Below, in pieces: positions 7,837 through 16,869 of a stretch of DNA of 64,000 nt. Each line of letters begins with the position of its first letter. The first letter of the stretch is position 1. The translations under genes were made by a program, and so were the position numbers. A model generated the notes under the pieces. That model saw only the letters and a list, made by a program, of their open reading frames with translations, did no database searches and was not told the origin of the DNA. This DNA is from Acuticoccus sp051016205 (GTDB taxonomy: Bacteria > Pseudomonadota > Alphaproteobacteria > Rhizobiales > Amorphaceae). The stretch is taken from the NCBI GenBank assembly GCA_051016205.1, contig CP136534.1, positions 4,774,001 to 4,838,000 on the forward strand, in the 5' to 3' direction.

Positions 7837-8892
7837 ATGGCACAGCCTTTAGTGCGGCAGTCCGAGACACCGACGCCGCCAGCGCCCCTAGCGTTCCGGC
7901 CCGTGACAGGGCGGGACTGGGTCCGCGCCGACCTTGATCGGCGGGTGAGCGAACTGGTGCGCGCCGTCCCCGCCGCCCTCAATTTAGAGATTGAAGCTAT
8001 GCTTCGCCGGGTCCGCCGCCAGGGGTTGACCTTGGAAACGGTGGAAGCGGAGGACACGCTCCTCCCCTCTTTCGCCCGCATGGTCCCCCAAATCCGCGCC
8101 GAGCTGGAGGAAGGCTCAGGCGTCACGGTGCTGACGGGCATTGCCGTCGACACCCTAAACGATGAGGATGGCGGCATCCTCGCCTATGCCATCGGCAACC
8201 ACATCGGCCGCATCCTGCGCCAGGGGATCAACAAAGACAGGCGCATCTTCACCGTCACCAACACAGGCGACACGAGCGACCCCATCCGCATCGGCGTAAC
8301 GGCCAAAAAGTCGGCCATGCACTCAGACAATGCGTGCCTTGAGCGCCGGGCCGCCGATTATCTGGGCCTTTTTTGCGTGGAAAACGCCGCCGCGGGGGGC
8401 GAAAGCACCCTCCTCTCAGCCCAGACGCTCTATCGCATTGCCGTTGAGGAGCGGCCGGACCTCCTCCCGCTCTTCCACAGGCCCTGGCACTTCCAGCCGC
8501 CAGCCCTTCACACCTGGCCTGAAGGTCCGCAGACCATCCAAAAGCCCATCTTCGACACGGAAGACGGCATCCTCCACGTCCACTACGCCAGGGTGATGAT
8601 CGAGAACGGGGCCAAGAAGCGCGGCGTTTCTCTCACGGCCGAAGAGCGAGAGGCGCTGGACTGGTTCGACGGCGTGTTGGAGCGGCCGGAGATTGTGTGG
8701 ACCCACGCTCTGGGCCCCGGCGAGATTCTTCTCACCCACAACCTTGCAACGCTTCACGGCCGCCTCGCCTTCACAGACGATGGCACCAAGCGGCGCGTTC
8801 TAAAGCGCATCTGGATGCGCGCCAGGGGTGCGGGTGACGACCCTGCCCTCATGGCCCTTAACACCGACCGCTATGGGAGCCAGGCCACGTGA
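7837..8892 (+). CDS. TauD/TfdA-like Fe(II)/2-oxoglutarate dioxygenase
   Basis: Protein of 351 aa of the clavaminate-synthase-like/TauD superfamily, expected to hydroxylate a small substrate using Fe(II), O2 and 2-oxoglutarate. The iron triad reads as H-x-D in MHSDNA and the distal His in THNLATLHGR, followed by the Arg-rich strand RRVLKRIWMR that binds the co-substrate. It begins the rightward operon, about 60 bases from the candidate promoter, with a purine-rich GGGGTGAGGG just before ATG. Its GTGA overlap with the next gene shows translational coupling. Substrate unknown. Confidence 0.83.
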   Translation: MAQPLVRQSETPTPPAPLAFRPVTGRDWVRADLDRRVSELVRAVPAALNLEIEAMLRRVRRQGLTLETVEAEDTLLPSFARMVPQIRAELEEGSGVTVLTGIAVDTLNDEDGGILAYAIGNHIGRILRQGINKDRRIFTVTNTGDTSDPIRIGVTAKKSAMHSDNACLERRAADYLGLFCVENAAAGGESTLLSAQTLYRIAVEERPDLLPLFHRPWHFQPPALHTWPEGPQTIQKPIFDTEDGILHVHYARVMIENGAKKRGVSLTAEEREALDWFDGVLERPEIVWTHALGPGEILLTHNLATLHGRLAFTDDGTKRRVLKRIWMRARGAGDDPALMALNTDRYGSQAT

Positions 8893-9644
8893 GCCGAAAC
8901 CTCAACCTCACCGCCGTTTCCCGCGACGGAGCCACCGCCCCGTTGTCACTGGAGCTTGAGGCCGTCCTCAACATGGGCTCTGCCACGCGCGATGCGGCCG
9001 TTGCCAAACTCCACCAGGACGAGGTGGCCCTCCATGGCGTCACCATAGCCACCCACGTGCCCGCCCCGCGACTTTATCCGATGGCGGTGGACGGCGTCTC
9101 CACGGGCGAGCGCGTCGAGGTGCACACCGACGAGACTTCTGGCGAGGTGGAAATCGTCCTCATCTTCGCCGACCAGCTTTATGTGGGCGTTGGCTCCGAC
9201 CACACGGACAGGCTGCTTGAGCGCGCCTCCATCCCTTACTCCAAGCAGGCGTGCGCCAACGTCATCGCGCCGAAGGTCTGGCCGTTCGCGGAGCTGGCGG
9301 AAACGTGGGATCAGTGCATCCTACGCTCCTGGGTGGACGGGCGGCTTTATCAGGAGGTGGGCGTTGACGCCTTCCTGCGGCCGGAGGCCATTCGCGATCT
9401 CCTTGTCGAGCGCGCGCCAGGCTTCCCGCAGCAATCCTCGCTCGCCTTTTGCGGGACGATCGTGTCCGTCGACAAGAAGCTCGGCTTCGGCAAACGCTGG
9501 GAGTTCGAGTTGGACGACCCCGCTGGCGGCCGCAAAATCCGCCATGCTTACGATGTGGTCGACATGTTTGACATGATCGCCCCCGAGTACCGCGTACCGG
9601 TGCTGACCGGCTCGGTCGGCCCAGAAGACCTAAACCGCTCTTGA
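8889..9644 (+). CDS. DUF2848-family protein
   Basis: Protein of 251 aa that I assign to DUF2848, a family related in fold to fumarylacetoacetate hydrolases but without a described reaction. The characteristic stretch VGVGSDHTDR followed by SKQACANVIAPKVWP is present. The GTG start overlaps the dioxygenase stop, and the ABC importer genes follow 13 bases later, so it probably acts on the imported or oxidised compound. The assignment rests on motif memory and has not been searched. Confidence 0.7.
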   Translation: MSRNLNLTAVSRDGATAPLSLELEAVLNMGSATRDAAVAKLHQDEVALHGVTIATHVPAPRLYPMAVDGVSTGERVEVHTDETSGEVEIVLIFADQLYVGVGSDHTDRLLERASIPYSKQACANVIAPKVWPFAELAETWDQCILRSWVDGRLYQEVGVDAFLRPEAIRDLLVERAPGFPQQSSLAFCGTIVSVDKKLGFGKRWEFELDDPAGGRKIRHAYDVVDMFDMIAPEYRVPVLTGSVGPEDLNRS

Positions 9645-9657
9645 CGAGGTTAACCGC

Positions 9658-11241
9658 ATGACACGCTTCATGTCCGTCCGCGCTGTCGGGCTCTCGCTCA
9701 TGATGGTGTCTGCCACCGCGCTGACCGGGCTTCCCGGAACAAGCGCTGGGGCAGAGACCCTTGTGATCGCAGCTCCGGCCGTGCCCGAAGGCTTCGACGG
9801 CGACGCCCTGCGCCCCGGCACGCAAAATGTCGTCACGCAGGTCTATGAGCCGCTCTACCGCTACGGCCGTGTGGAGCGCGATGGGCGCTCCTATCTCGAC
9901 CCGTCGATCATCGAGCCGCACCTGGCTGAAAGCCACACCGTCTCGGACGACGGCAAGACCGTGGTGATCAAACTGCGCGAGGGGATCATGAGCCCCTATG
10001 GCAACGAACTCACCGCCGACGACGTGGAGTGGTCCTGGAACAAGTCCTTCGACCAGAAGCGCACGGGCAACTTCATCGCTCGCGTTGCCAACGTCGACAG
10101 TGTTGAGGCGATCTCCGACTACGAGGTCCAGTTCAACCTCAATGCCCCAAGCTCCATCCTGCTCTCGGCACTGACGCTTTATGTGCCAGGCATCTACGAT
10201 TCTACCGAGGTGAAGTCCCACGCCACCGACGACGACCCTTGGGCGCTTGAGTGGCTGGCCTCCAACACCGCAGGCTTCGGCGCCTACCACCTCACCCAGG
10301 TGCGGCCTGACGAGATGGCAGTGTTCGAGCTGAACCCCAACTATTTCGGCGATGCCCCCCACTTCACCCGCGTGCTCTACCGGGAAGTGCCGTCGCCTGC
10401 GAGCCGCGCCACGCTTTTGTTGTCGGGCCAGGCCCAGTGGATCGACCGTCCCTCCATCCAGCAGGTGGTGGACCTTCAAGACGATGACCGCGTGAAGGTG
10501 GAAGATGCTGCCGGCCGCGCCATGATGGCCGCCCGCATGAACCCCAATGTGGAGCCCTTCAGCGATCCTGCCGTGCGCAAGGCGCTGAACCACGCCATCG
10601 ACCGTGAAGAGCTGATGGCAAGCGTTCTGCGCGGCACGGGCGACCTTGGCGATTCCATCGTCCCGCCCATTGTGGACGGCTACGATCCCTCTTTCTTCGA
10701 GTACAGCCACGACCCTGAAAAGGCCAAGCAAATGCTGGCCGACGCAGGCTATCCCGATGGCTTCGAGGTGGAGCTTTTGTACTCCGACCTGTGGTGGTGG
10801 CTTGAGCCTCTGGCCATCCAGCTTGCCGACCAGCTGTCGGATGTTGGCGTCACGGTGCAGCCCACCCGCATCACCGGCTCCGACATGCGCTCGCGCGGTG
10901 CGCCTGCCGTCTCCGACATGCCATTCTTCGTGTTCGAGGACGGGCCCATCGTTCTGGACCCTGTCTACACGCTCTACCTTCTCGCGCACTCCGACGGTGT
11001 GTCCAACCGCATGGGCTACTCCAACTCCGATCTTGACGCCCTCATCGACGAGGCGCGCCAAACCCTCGACCGCGACAAGCGCATCGAGCTGATGACCGAA
11101 GCGCAAAAGATCTGGATGAACGATGCGCCTTGGATGGTCGTCGCCTACCCGCGCGTGTTCGAGGCGATGGCGCCCGGGATTTCCGGCTGGGTGCCCCATC
11201 CTGACGATCACGAGCGCTGGTCCGACCTGCGCTCAGAGTAA
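9658..11241 (+). CDS. ABC transporter substrate-binding protein, SBP_bac_5 family (copy 1)
   Basis: Periplasmic solute-binding protein of 527 aa of the dipeptide/oligopeptide (DppA/OppA) class. The signal peptide covers about residues 1-31 with cleavage likely after SAGA. Family features include the N-terminal LAESHTVSDDGKT-type strand and the C-terminal EAQKIWMNDAPW region. It is closely similar along its length to the next gene's product, so the pair arose by tandem duplication. Two hairpins separate it from copy 2. Ligand unknown; family members bind peptides, opines, nickel or sugars. Confidence 0.9.
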   Translation: MTRFMSVRAVGLSLMMVSATALTGLPGTSAGAETLVIAAPAVPEGFDGDALRPGTQNVVTQVYEPLYRYGRVERDGRSYLDPSIIEPHLAESHTVSDDGKTVVIKLREGIMSPYGNELTADDVEWSWNKSFDQKRTGNFIARVANVDSVEAISDYEVQFNLNAPSSILLSALTLYVPGIYDSTEVKSHATDDDPWALEWLASNTAGFGAYHLTQVRPDEMAVFELNPNYFGDAPHFTRVLYREVPSPASRATLLLSGQAQWIDRPSIQQVVDLQDDDRVKVEDAAGRAMMAARMNPNVEPFSDPAVRKALNHAIDREELMASVLRGTGDLGDSIVPPIVDGYDPSFFEYSHDPEKAKQMLADAGYPDGFEVELLYSDLWWWLEPLAIQLADQLSDVGVTVQPTRITGSDMRSRGAPAVSDMPFFVFEDGPIVLDPVYTLYLLAHSDGVSNRMGYSNSDLDALIDEARQTLDRDKRIELMTEAQKIWMNDAPWMVVAYPRVFEAMAPGISGWVPHPDDHERWSDLRSE

Positions 11242-11248
11242 GAGACGG

Positions 11249-11299
11249 TGCGGGGCTCAACGCCCCGCAAGCCTTTGGGAAGGGCGCTCTACCGCCCTT
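11249..11299 (+). promoter_or_regulatory. Two consecutive hairpins between the duplicated binding-protein genes
   Basis: The first inverted repeat is TGCGGGGC / GCCCCGCA with a five-base loop (11249-11269). The second is AAGGGCG / CGCCCTT with a six-base loop (11280-11299). Neither is followed by a T-run. Placed right after the first binding-protein stop, they probably protect the upstream mRNA end or reduce read-through, raising binding protein over membrane components, as known for other ABC importer operons. Confidence 0.5.
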
Positions 11300-11368
11300 T
11301 CCGCCCATGAGTTGAGCGACCACCAACCGCGTTCCACCGAGCCGCCCACCGCCTTGGGGAGACACCCT

Positions 11369-12931
11369 ATGAAGACCTGCCATCCCGCAATCGCCGCCGT
11401 TGCCGCGGTACTGATGGTCGCAACACCGGCCGCCGCCGAAACCTTGGTGATTGCCGCCCCCAACGTGCCTGAAGGCTTCGATGGCGACGCCCTTCGCCCG
11501 GGCACCCAGGCGGTCGTCCCGCAAGTCTACGAAAACCTTACCCGCTACGGGCGCACCACCGACGAGAACGGGCGCGAGATCCTGGACCCTTCCGTCATCG
11601 AAGGCCACCTTGCCGAAAGCTGGACGGTGTCTGACGATGGCAAGCGCTACGTCTTCAAGCTGCGCGAAGGTGTGATGAGCCCGCACGGCAACGAGCTAAC
11701 CGCCGACGATGTGGTCTGGTCCTGGCAAAAGTCCCGCGATCAGAAGCGCACAGGCAACTTCATCGCCAACGTGGCAAACGTTGAGAGCGTCGAGGAGGTC
11801 TCCCGCTACGAGGTGGCCTTCAACCTGTCCGACCCAAGCTCCATCTTCCTGAACACGCTGACCCTTTACGTCCCCGGCATCTACGATTCCACCGAGATGA
11901 AGCGCCACGCCACCGACGACGACCCCTGGGCGCTTGAATTCATTGTCGACAACACCGCAGGGTTCGGCGCTTACCACCTTGAACAGGTGCGCCCTGACGA
12001 GATGGCCATCTTCGTCGCCAACCCCAACTACTTCGGCAACGCGCCCTACTTCGATCGCGTCATCTACCGCGAAGTCCCCTCCGCCGCGAGCCGTGCCACC
12101 CTTCTCTTGTCAGGCCAGGTCCACTGGATCGACAGGCCCGCCGTCCAACTGGTCTCAGACCTTGTGGACGATGATCGTGTGAAGGTGATGGACGGCCCTG
12201 GCCAGGCGATGATGGCCGGCTGGATGAACCCCAACTACGAGCCGTTCGACGATGTGCGCGTGCGCCAGGCCCTCAACTACGCCGTCGACCGCGACCTGAT
12301 GATCGAAGCCGTCACCAAGGGTTTTGGCGACCAGGCCAGGTCCGTTGTACCCCTCTTCGTTGACGGTTACGACGACAGCGCCTTCCCCTATGAGTACAAC
12401 CCCGAAAAGGCCCGCGAGCTTCTCGCCGAGGCCGGCTACCCCGACGGGTTCGAGGTGGAGCTTTTGTACTCCGACCTCAGGTGGTGGCTGGAGCCCTTCT
12501 CCATCCAGCTGGCCGCGCAGCTGGCGGACGTGGGTGTGACGGTGAAGCCGACCCGCATCACCTCCTCCGACATGCGCTCACGCAGCGCCCCCGCCGTCCG
12601 CGACATGCCGTTCTTCACCTATGAGAGCGGCCCCATCGTCCTCGACCCAGGCTACACCCTTTACCTCCTCGCGCACGCGGAAGGCGTGTCCAACCGCGGC
12701 GACTACAAGAACCCGGAACTTGACGCCCTCATCGAAGAGGTGATTGCAACCCTTGACCGTGACCGCCGTCTGGAGCTTGTGAAAGAAGCCCAAAAAGTCT
12801 GGGTGGAAGAAGCGCCCTGGGTCATGGTCGCCTACCCCAAGACCTTCGAGGCCATGGCGCCCGACATCAAGGGCTGGGTGTTCCACCCCGACAATCACGA
12901 GCGCTGGGCCGACCTGAAGCGGGCCCAGTAG
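11369..12931 (+). CDS. ABC transporter substrate-binding protein, SBP_bac_5 family (copy 2)
   Basis: Second periplasmic solute-binding protein, 520 aa, with a signal peptide ending near PAAA (residue 24). I start it at the ATG at 11369 because GGGGAGA precedes it and the mature N-terminus (ETLVIAAP) then matches copy 1; the frame is open further upstream. Sequence blocks such as GFEVELLYSDL and DMRSR are shared with copy 1, including a run of identical bases at DNA level near 10770 and 12450, so the duplication is recent or subject to gene conversion. The two may widen the ligand range of one permease. Confidence 0.9.
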   Translation: MKTCHPAIAAVAAVLMVATPAAAETLVIAAPNVPEGFDGDALRPGTQAVVPQVYENLTRYGRTTDENGREILDPSVIEGHLAESWTVSDDGKRYVFKLREGVMSPHGNELTADDVVWSWQKSRDQKRTGNFIANVANVESVEEVSRYEVAFNLSDPSSIFLNTLTLYVPGIYDSTEMKRHATDDDPWALEFIVDNTAGFGAYHLEQVRPDEMAIFVANPNYFGNAPYFDRVIYREVPSAASRATLLLSGQVHWIDRPAVQLVSDLVDDDRVKVMDGPGQAMMAGWMNPNYEPFDDVRVRQALNYAVDRDLMIEAVTKGFGDQARSVVPLFVDGYDDSAFPYEYNPEKARELLAEAGYPDGFEVELLYSDLRWWLEPFSIQLAAQLADVGVTVKPTRITSSDMRSRSAPAVRDMPFFTYESGPIVLDPGYTLYLLAHAEGVSNRGDYKNPELDALIEEVIATLDRDRRLELVKEAQKVWVEEAPWVMVAYPKTFEAMAPDIKGWVFHPDNHERWADLKRAQ

Positions 12932-12947
12932 AACGGACGCACTGGCG

Positions 12948-13964
12948 ATGTCGGTCTGGAAATTCCTTCTGAGGCGGCTCCTCTTCATCCTGCCGCTTCT
13001 TGTGGGGATCGTGTTCTTCACGTTCATGCTTGTGCGCCTTGGCGGGCAGGACCCCGTCGAGATGCTCGCCGGACCGACCGCCACACAGGCACAGATCGAC
13101 ATGATCGAGTCCGAACTCGGCCTCGATCAGCCCCTGTTCGCACAATTCTGGATCTACCTCGGCAATGTCATACAGGGCGACCTGGGCGACAGCTGGATTT
13201 CCTCCCGCCCCGTCCTGTCCGACATTCTGGCGCGCATACCAATCACCCTTGAGCTTTTGTTCTGGGGCATCGGCATCGGTGCGCTGCTTGGCATTCCCAT
13301 CGGCATGCGCGCTGCCGCCCGGCCCGACGGCGCGTTCGACCAGATCGCCCGCGGCGTGTCGCTCATCGGCTTTTCCATCCCCACCTACTGGCTGGGGCTC
13401 GTTCTCCTGTTTGTGTTCTTCTATCTCCTCGGATGGGCGCCGCCGGGGGTCGGCCGCATCGGCATCATCGTCATTCCACCTGAGCGCATCACAGGTTCCT
13501 ACCTCATCGACAGCTTGCTGGCTGGCGATATGGAGGCCGCGCAATCGGCCTTCTCGCACCTCATCTTGCCTGTGGTGGCCATGGCGATCATCTCGTCCGC
13601 CCCCATCATCAAGCACACCCGCGCCATCGCCCTTGAGGTCTATTCCAGCGACACGGTGCGATACGCCCGCGCCTGCGGCCTGCCGGAAAAGACCGTGCGC
13701 AAGATCGTCATGCGCAACGCCACCGTGCCTGTCCTCACCTTCGTGGGGGGCGAGATCACGGGGCTCATCGGCACAGCATCGCTCATTGAGTTCGTGTTTG
13801 CCTGGGGCGGGCTTGGCCAATACGGCCTCAACGCCATCATCTCGGGAGACTTTGCCGCCGTTCAGGGTTACGTTCTGTTCCTGGCGCTCTTCTCCGTCGT
13901 CGTCTTCCTCATCGTCGACACGCTCGTCATGATCTTAGAGCCGCGCAACGCGGAGGCCACATGA
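12948..13964 (+). CDS. ABC importer permease, DppB/OppB type
   Basis: Inner-membrane permease of 338 aa. It begins with the typical first membrane segment (FLLRRLLFILPLLVGIVFFT) and carries the EAA-type loop YARACGLPEKTVRKIVMRNA near residues 235-255 that contacts the ATPase. About six membrane segments are visible. It lies 16 bases after the binding-protein stop and overlaps the second permease by four bases, completing the usual DppBC order. Confidence 0.92.
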   Translation: MSVWKFLLRRLLFILPLLVGIVFFTFMLVRLGGQDPVEMLAGPTATQAQIDMIESELGLDQPLFAQFWIYLGNVIQGDLGDSWISSRPVLSDILARIPITLELLFWGIGIGALLGIPIGMRAAARPDGAFDQIARGVSLIGFSIPTYWLGLVLLFVFFYLLGWAPPGVGRIGIIVIPPERITGSYLIDSLLAGDMEAAQSAFSHLILPVVAMAIISSAPIIKHTRAIALEVYSSDTVRYARACGLPEKTVRKIVMRNATVPVLTFVGGEITGLIGTASLIEFVFAWGGLGQYGLNAIISGDFAAVQGYVLFLALFSVVVFLIVDTLVMILEPRNAEAT

Positions 13965-14833
13965 CCGACGCCGCACTTTCCCCGCCCCGCACGCGGCCCT
14001 TTGCCCGCGTCATCGGCATTGCTCGCAGGAGCCCGACGGGCGCCATAGGGCTCGCCATCATCGGCCTCTTCGGTGCGCTTGCGATCTTCGCGCCGTACAT
14101 CACGCCCTACGATCCGGTGCAGGCCTTCCCGCGGAACATCCTTGAGCCGCCGAACGCTGAGTTCTGGCTCGGCACCGACGGCAACGGGATGGACATCTTT
14201 TCGCGCGTCATCTACGGCGCCCGATACGCATTTGCGATCGCTGTCCCCGCGGTGCTCCTGTCCATGATCATCGGCATCCCTTTGGGGTTGTGGGTGGGCT
14301 ATATCGGCGGCGTTGCCGACGAGATGACCATGCGCATCTTCGACGGTCTGCGCGTGTTCCCCTCCATCATCCTGGCGCTTGCTGTGGTGGCGGCGGCGGG
14401 CCCGTCGGTCCTCAACGTTGTGCTCGTCATCGGCATCCTCGACAGTCCGATCTTTGCCCGCGTGGTGCGCTCTGAGGTGCTCGCCTACCGCTCCTCCACC
14501 ATGGTCGAGGCAGCGAAGGCGGCCGGCAATCCTACCTGGCGCATCGTCCTCATCCACCTTTTGCCCAACACCATGAGCGGGGCGATGGCCCAGTCCGCCG
14601 TGCGCGCCGCCTGGGCCGTCAGAATTGCCGCAGCCCTTGCCTTCCTTGGCATCGGCATCCAAGTGCCTACCCCCGAATGGGGCGTAATGATCCGCCAGGG
14701 GGCCGAGTTCATGGTCACCGGTCAATGGTGGGTCGCCGTCTTCCCGGGCCTTGCGCTGATGGTGATGATGCTCGGCCTCAACATGCTGGGCGACGGCGCG
14801 CAGGATCTTCTGAACCCGCGGCGGGGCCGCTGA
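13961..14833 (+). CDS. ABC importer permease, DppC/OppC type
   Basis: Second inner-membrane permease, 290 aa. The N-terminal OppC motif and periplasmic segment ending in LGTDGNGMDIFSRVIYGAR are typical of DppC, and the EAA loop reads VEAAKAAGNPTWRIVLIHLLP. It pairs with the preceding permease to form the channel. The ATG overlaps the upstream TGA, and its own TGA overlaps the first ATPase start (TGATGA). Confidence 0.92.
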   Translation: MTDAALSPPRTRPFARVIGIARRSPTGAIGLAIIGLFGALAIFAPYITPYDPVQAFPRNILEPPNAEFWLGTDGNGMDIFSRVIYGARYAFAIAVPAVLLSMIIGIPLGLWVGYIGGVADEMTMRIFDGLRVFPSIILALAVVAAAGPSVLNVVLVIGILDSPIFARVVRSEVLAYRSSTMVEAAKAAGNPTWRIVLIHLLPNTMSGAMAQSAVRAAWAVRIAAALAFLGIGIQVPTPEWGVMIRQGAEFMVTGQWWVAVFPGLALMVMMLGLNMLGDGAQDLLNPRRGR

Positions 14834-15822
14834 TGACCCTGCTGGCCGTCGACGGACTTGAGACTCACTTCGTCTCACGCACCCTCAACAATGAGATCCG
14901 CACAGCCCGCGCCCTCAACAATGTCAGCTTCTCTGTGGAGCGCGGCGAGATTGTCGGCCTCATCGGCGAGACCGGCGCCGGCAAGTCCCTCACCGCCCAG
15001 TCGGTGCTGGGCCTGTTGCGCGAACCTGCCCGCGTGGTGGGCGGCACCGCCCGCTTCCAGGGCCGCGACCTCCTGACAATGCCGGCCGACGAGATGAACG
15101 CCCAGCGCGGCTCGGAGGTGGCGCTCGTGGTCCAAAATCCGCGCACCTCGCTGGATCCGCTCTGCCGCATCGGCGATCAGCTCGTGCGCATCCAGCGCGC
15201 CCATCGTTCCGTCTCCAAGCGCGAGGCGCGCCAGAAGGCGGTGGACATGCTGGTCTCCGTCGGCATTCCAGAGCCTGAGCAGCGCATGCGCGCCTGGCCG
15301 CACGAGCTTTCAGGCGGCATGGCCCAGCGCGTGTTGATCGCCATGGCCCTCATCAACGAGCCCCCTTTGTTGATTGCCGATGAGCCGACCACCGGCCTCG
15401 ACGTCACCGTCCAGGCACAGATCCTGGACCTTTTGCGCAGCCTTGTGATGGAGCGCGGGCTCGGCGCCGTCATCATCACCCACGACCTTGGCGTCGTTGC
15501 CCACTATTGCGACAGGATGGCGGTGATGTTCGCCGGCTCCATCGTTGAGCGCGGCACTGTGGGCGATGTGTTTGCCGCCCCAAGCCACCCCTACACCCGC
15601 GCCCTCCTGTCGGCGACACCCGAGCGTCTCACCCTAGGCTCGGGCGCCACCGTCGGCGGTGCGCCACCCAACCTTTATGCCCTGCCTGAAGGCTGCCACT
15701 ACCGCGACCGGTGCGACCGTGCCGCCGCCGCGTGCCTCACGGCCCCTGCCCTTGCGGAGGTCTCGCCAGGCCATCACGCACTCTGCCATTTCGCCAGCGA
15801 CTTGAAAGAGGCGCCTTTGTGA
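14833..15822 (+). CDS. ABC importer ATPase, DppD type
   Basis: ATPase subunit of 329 aa. Walker A is GETGAGKS (about 45-52), the signature is LSGGMAQRV, and Walker B is LLIADEPTTGLD. The C-terminal oligopeptide-transporter extension with GCHYRDRC is present. I start at the ATG overlapping the permease stop rather than at upstream in-frame codons, because this gives the family's usual N-terminus (LLAVDGLETHF). It works with the next gene as a heterodimeric motor. Confidence 0.92.
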   Translation: MTLLAVDGLETHFVSRTLNNEIRTARALNNVSFSVERGEIVGLIGETGAGKSLTAQSVLGLLREPARVVGGTARFQGRDLLTMPADEMNAQRGSEVALVVQNPRTSLDPLCRIGDQLVRIQRAHRSVSKREARQKAVDMLVSVGIPEPEQRMRAWPHELSGGMAQRVLIAMALINEPPLLIADEPTTGLDVTVQAQILDLLRSLVMERGLGAVIITHDLGVVAHYCDRMAVMFAGSIVERGTVGDVFAAPSHPYTRALLSATPERLTLGSGATVGGAPPNLYALPEGCHYRDRCDRAAAACLTAPALAEVSPGHHALCHFASDLKEAPL

Positions 15823-16838
15823 ACGTCGCTGCATCGCACCAGCCGCCTGCGACCGTCAGTGCCCTGGCCGACCCGATCCTTAACGTCACCAACCTTGTCA
15901 TGCATTTCGGCACGGGGGCGAGGAAGGTGCACGCGGTCAACGATGTGACGTTTGCCATACGCCCTGCCGAGATTGTCGGCATGGTGGGGGAGTCGGGGTC
16001 GGGAAAATCCACCATCGGCCGCCTGTGCCTGTCGCTCCTGACCCCCACAGCAGGCTCCGTCGAGGTGGACGGGCAGGACCTTACCTCCCTCAAGGCCCGC
16101 GAACTGCGGCGCCTGCGTGCCACCATGCAGATCGTCTTCCAGGACCCCTGGTCGGCCCTCAACCCACGCATGTCCGTGGGCCGGCAGATCGGCGAGCCAT
16201 TGGTCCTGCATTCCCGCCTTTCGACAGCCGACCGGCGCGAAAAAGTGCGGGCCCTTGCTGAGCGCGTACGCCTCCCGGCCGAATTCCTGACCCGCACCCC
16301 CCATGAGTTGTCGGGCGGTCAGCTCCAAAGGGTGTGCATTGCCAAGGCGCTGGCCACCGACCCGAAGCTCATCGTCCTGGATGAGCCGACAAGCTCGCTG
16401 GACCTTTCGGTGCGCGCGGGGATCCTGGATCTTCTGGCGGGGCTGAGGGACGAGCTTGGCGTGGCGATGCTCTTCATCTCCCACGACCTTGGGACGGTGA
16501 AGCTCATCTCCGACCGCATCATCGTCCTTTACCTTGGGACCGTGGTGGAGGAAGGGCCGGCGCGCGAAGTGTTCGACAACCCCGTCCACCCCTATACGCA
16601 GGCGTTGATGTCGGCGCACTTGCCGCCGGACCCCACTGCACCGCTGGCAAGGCATGTGCTCGAGGGGGAAGTGCCAAGCCCCATCAACCTGCCGCCGGGC
16701 TGCCGGTTTTCCAGCCGCTGCCCCCTTGCCATCGAGCCCTGCCGCGCTGCCCTGCCGCCGCTCGCAGAGGCAGGCTCCGGTAACCACCATGCGGCCTGCA
16801 TCCGCATCAAGGACGGCGCGAACCGGCTCTCGCTCTAA
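15819..16838 (+). CDS. ABC importer ATPase, DppF type
   Basis: Second ATPase subunit, 339 aa. Walker A is GESGSGKST, the signature is LSGGQLQRV, and Walker B is LIVLDEPTSSLD. The C-terminal GCRFSSRCPLA motif is typical for DppF/OppF. The GTG start overlaps the previous TGA (GTGA). About 20 residues ahead of the conserved domain (ASHQPPATVSALADP) are not conserved. With the two permeases and two binding proteins this completes the importer. Confidence 0.91.
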   Translation: MNVAASHQPPATVSALADPILNVTNLVMHFGTGARKVHAVNDVTFAIRPAEIVGMVGESGSGKSTIGRLCLSLLTPTAGSVEVDGQDLTSLKARELRRLRATMQIVFQDPWSALNPRMSVGRQIGEPLVLHSRLSTADRREKVRALAERVRLPAEFLTRTPHELSGGQLQRVCIAKALATDPKLIVLDEPTSSLDLSVRAGILDLLAGLRDELGVAMLFISHDLGTVKLISDRIIVLYLGTVVEEGPAREVFDNPVHPYTQALMSAHLPPDPTAPLARHVLEGEVPSPINLPPGCRFSSRCPLAIEPCRAALPPLAEAGSGNHHAACIRIKDGANRLSL

Positions 16839-16869
16839 AGCTGCCCGCGCCACATTAAGGACCCCAAAC

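Noticed and set aside
7731..8177. N-terminal extension of the first OYE-type protein to 814 aa
   Set aside because: It would run antisense through the divergent promoter and into the dioxygenase gene; the paralogue N-terminus supports the GTG at 7730.
9262..11211. 649-codon open frame on the minus strand
   Set aside because: Antisense to the DUF2848 and first binding-protein genes; low-complexity His/Val/Gly translation without a ribosome site or family motif.
11123..11368. Upstream extension of the second binding protein
   Set aside because: It would overlap the first binding protein and remove the signal peptide from the N-terminus; ATG at 11369 has a ribosome site.
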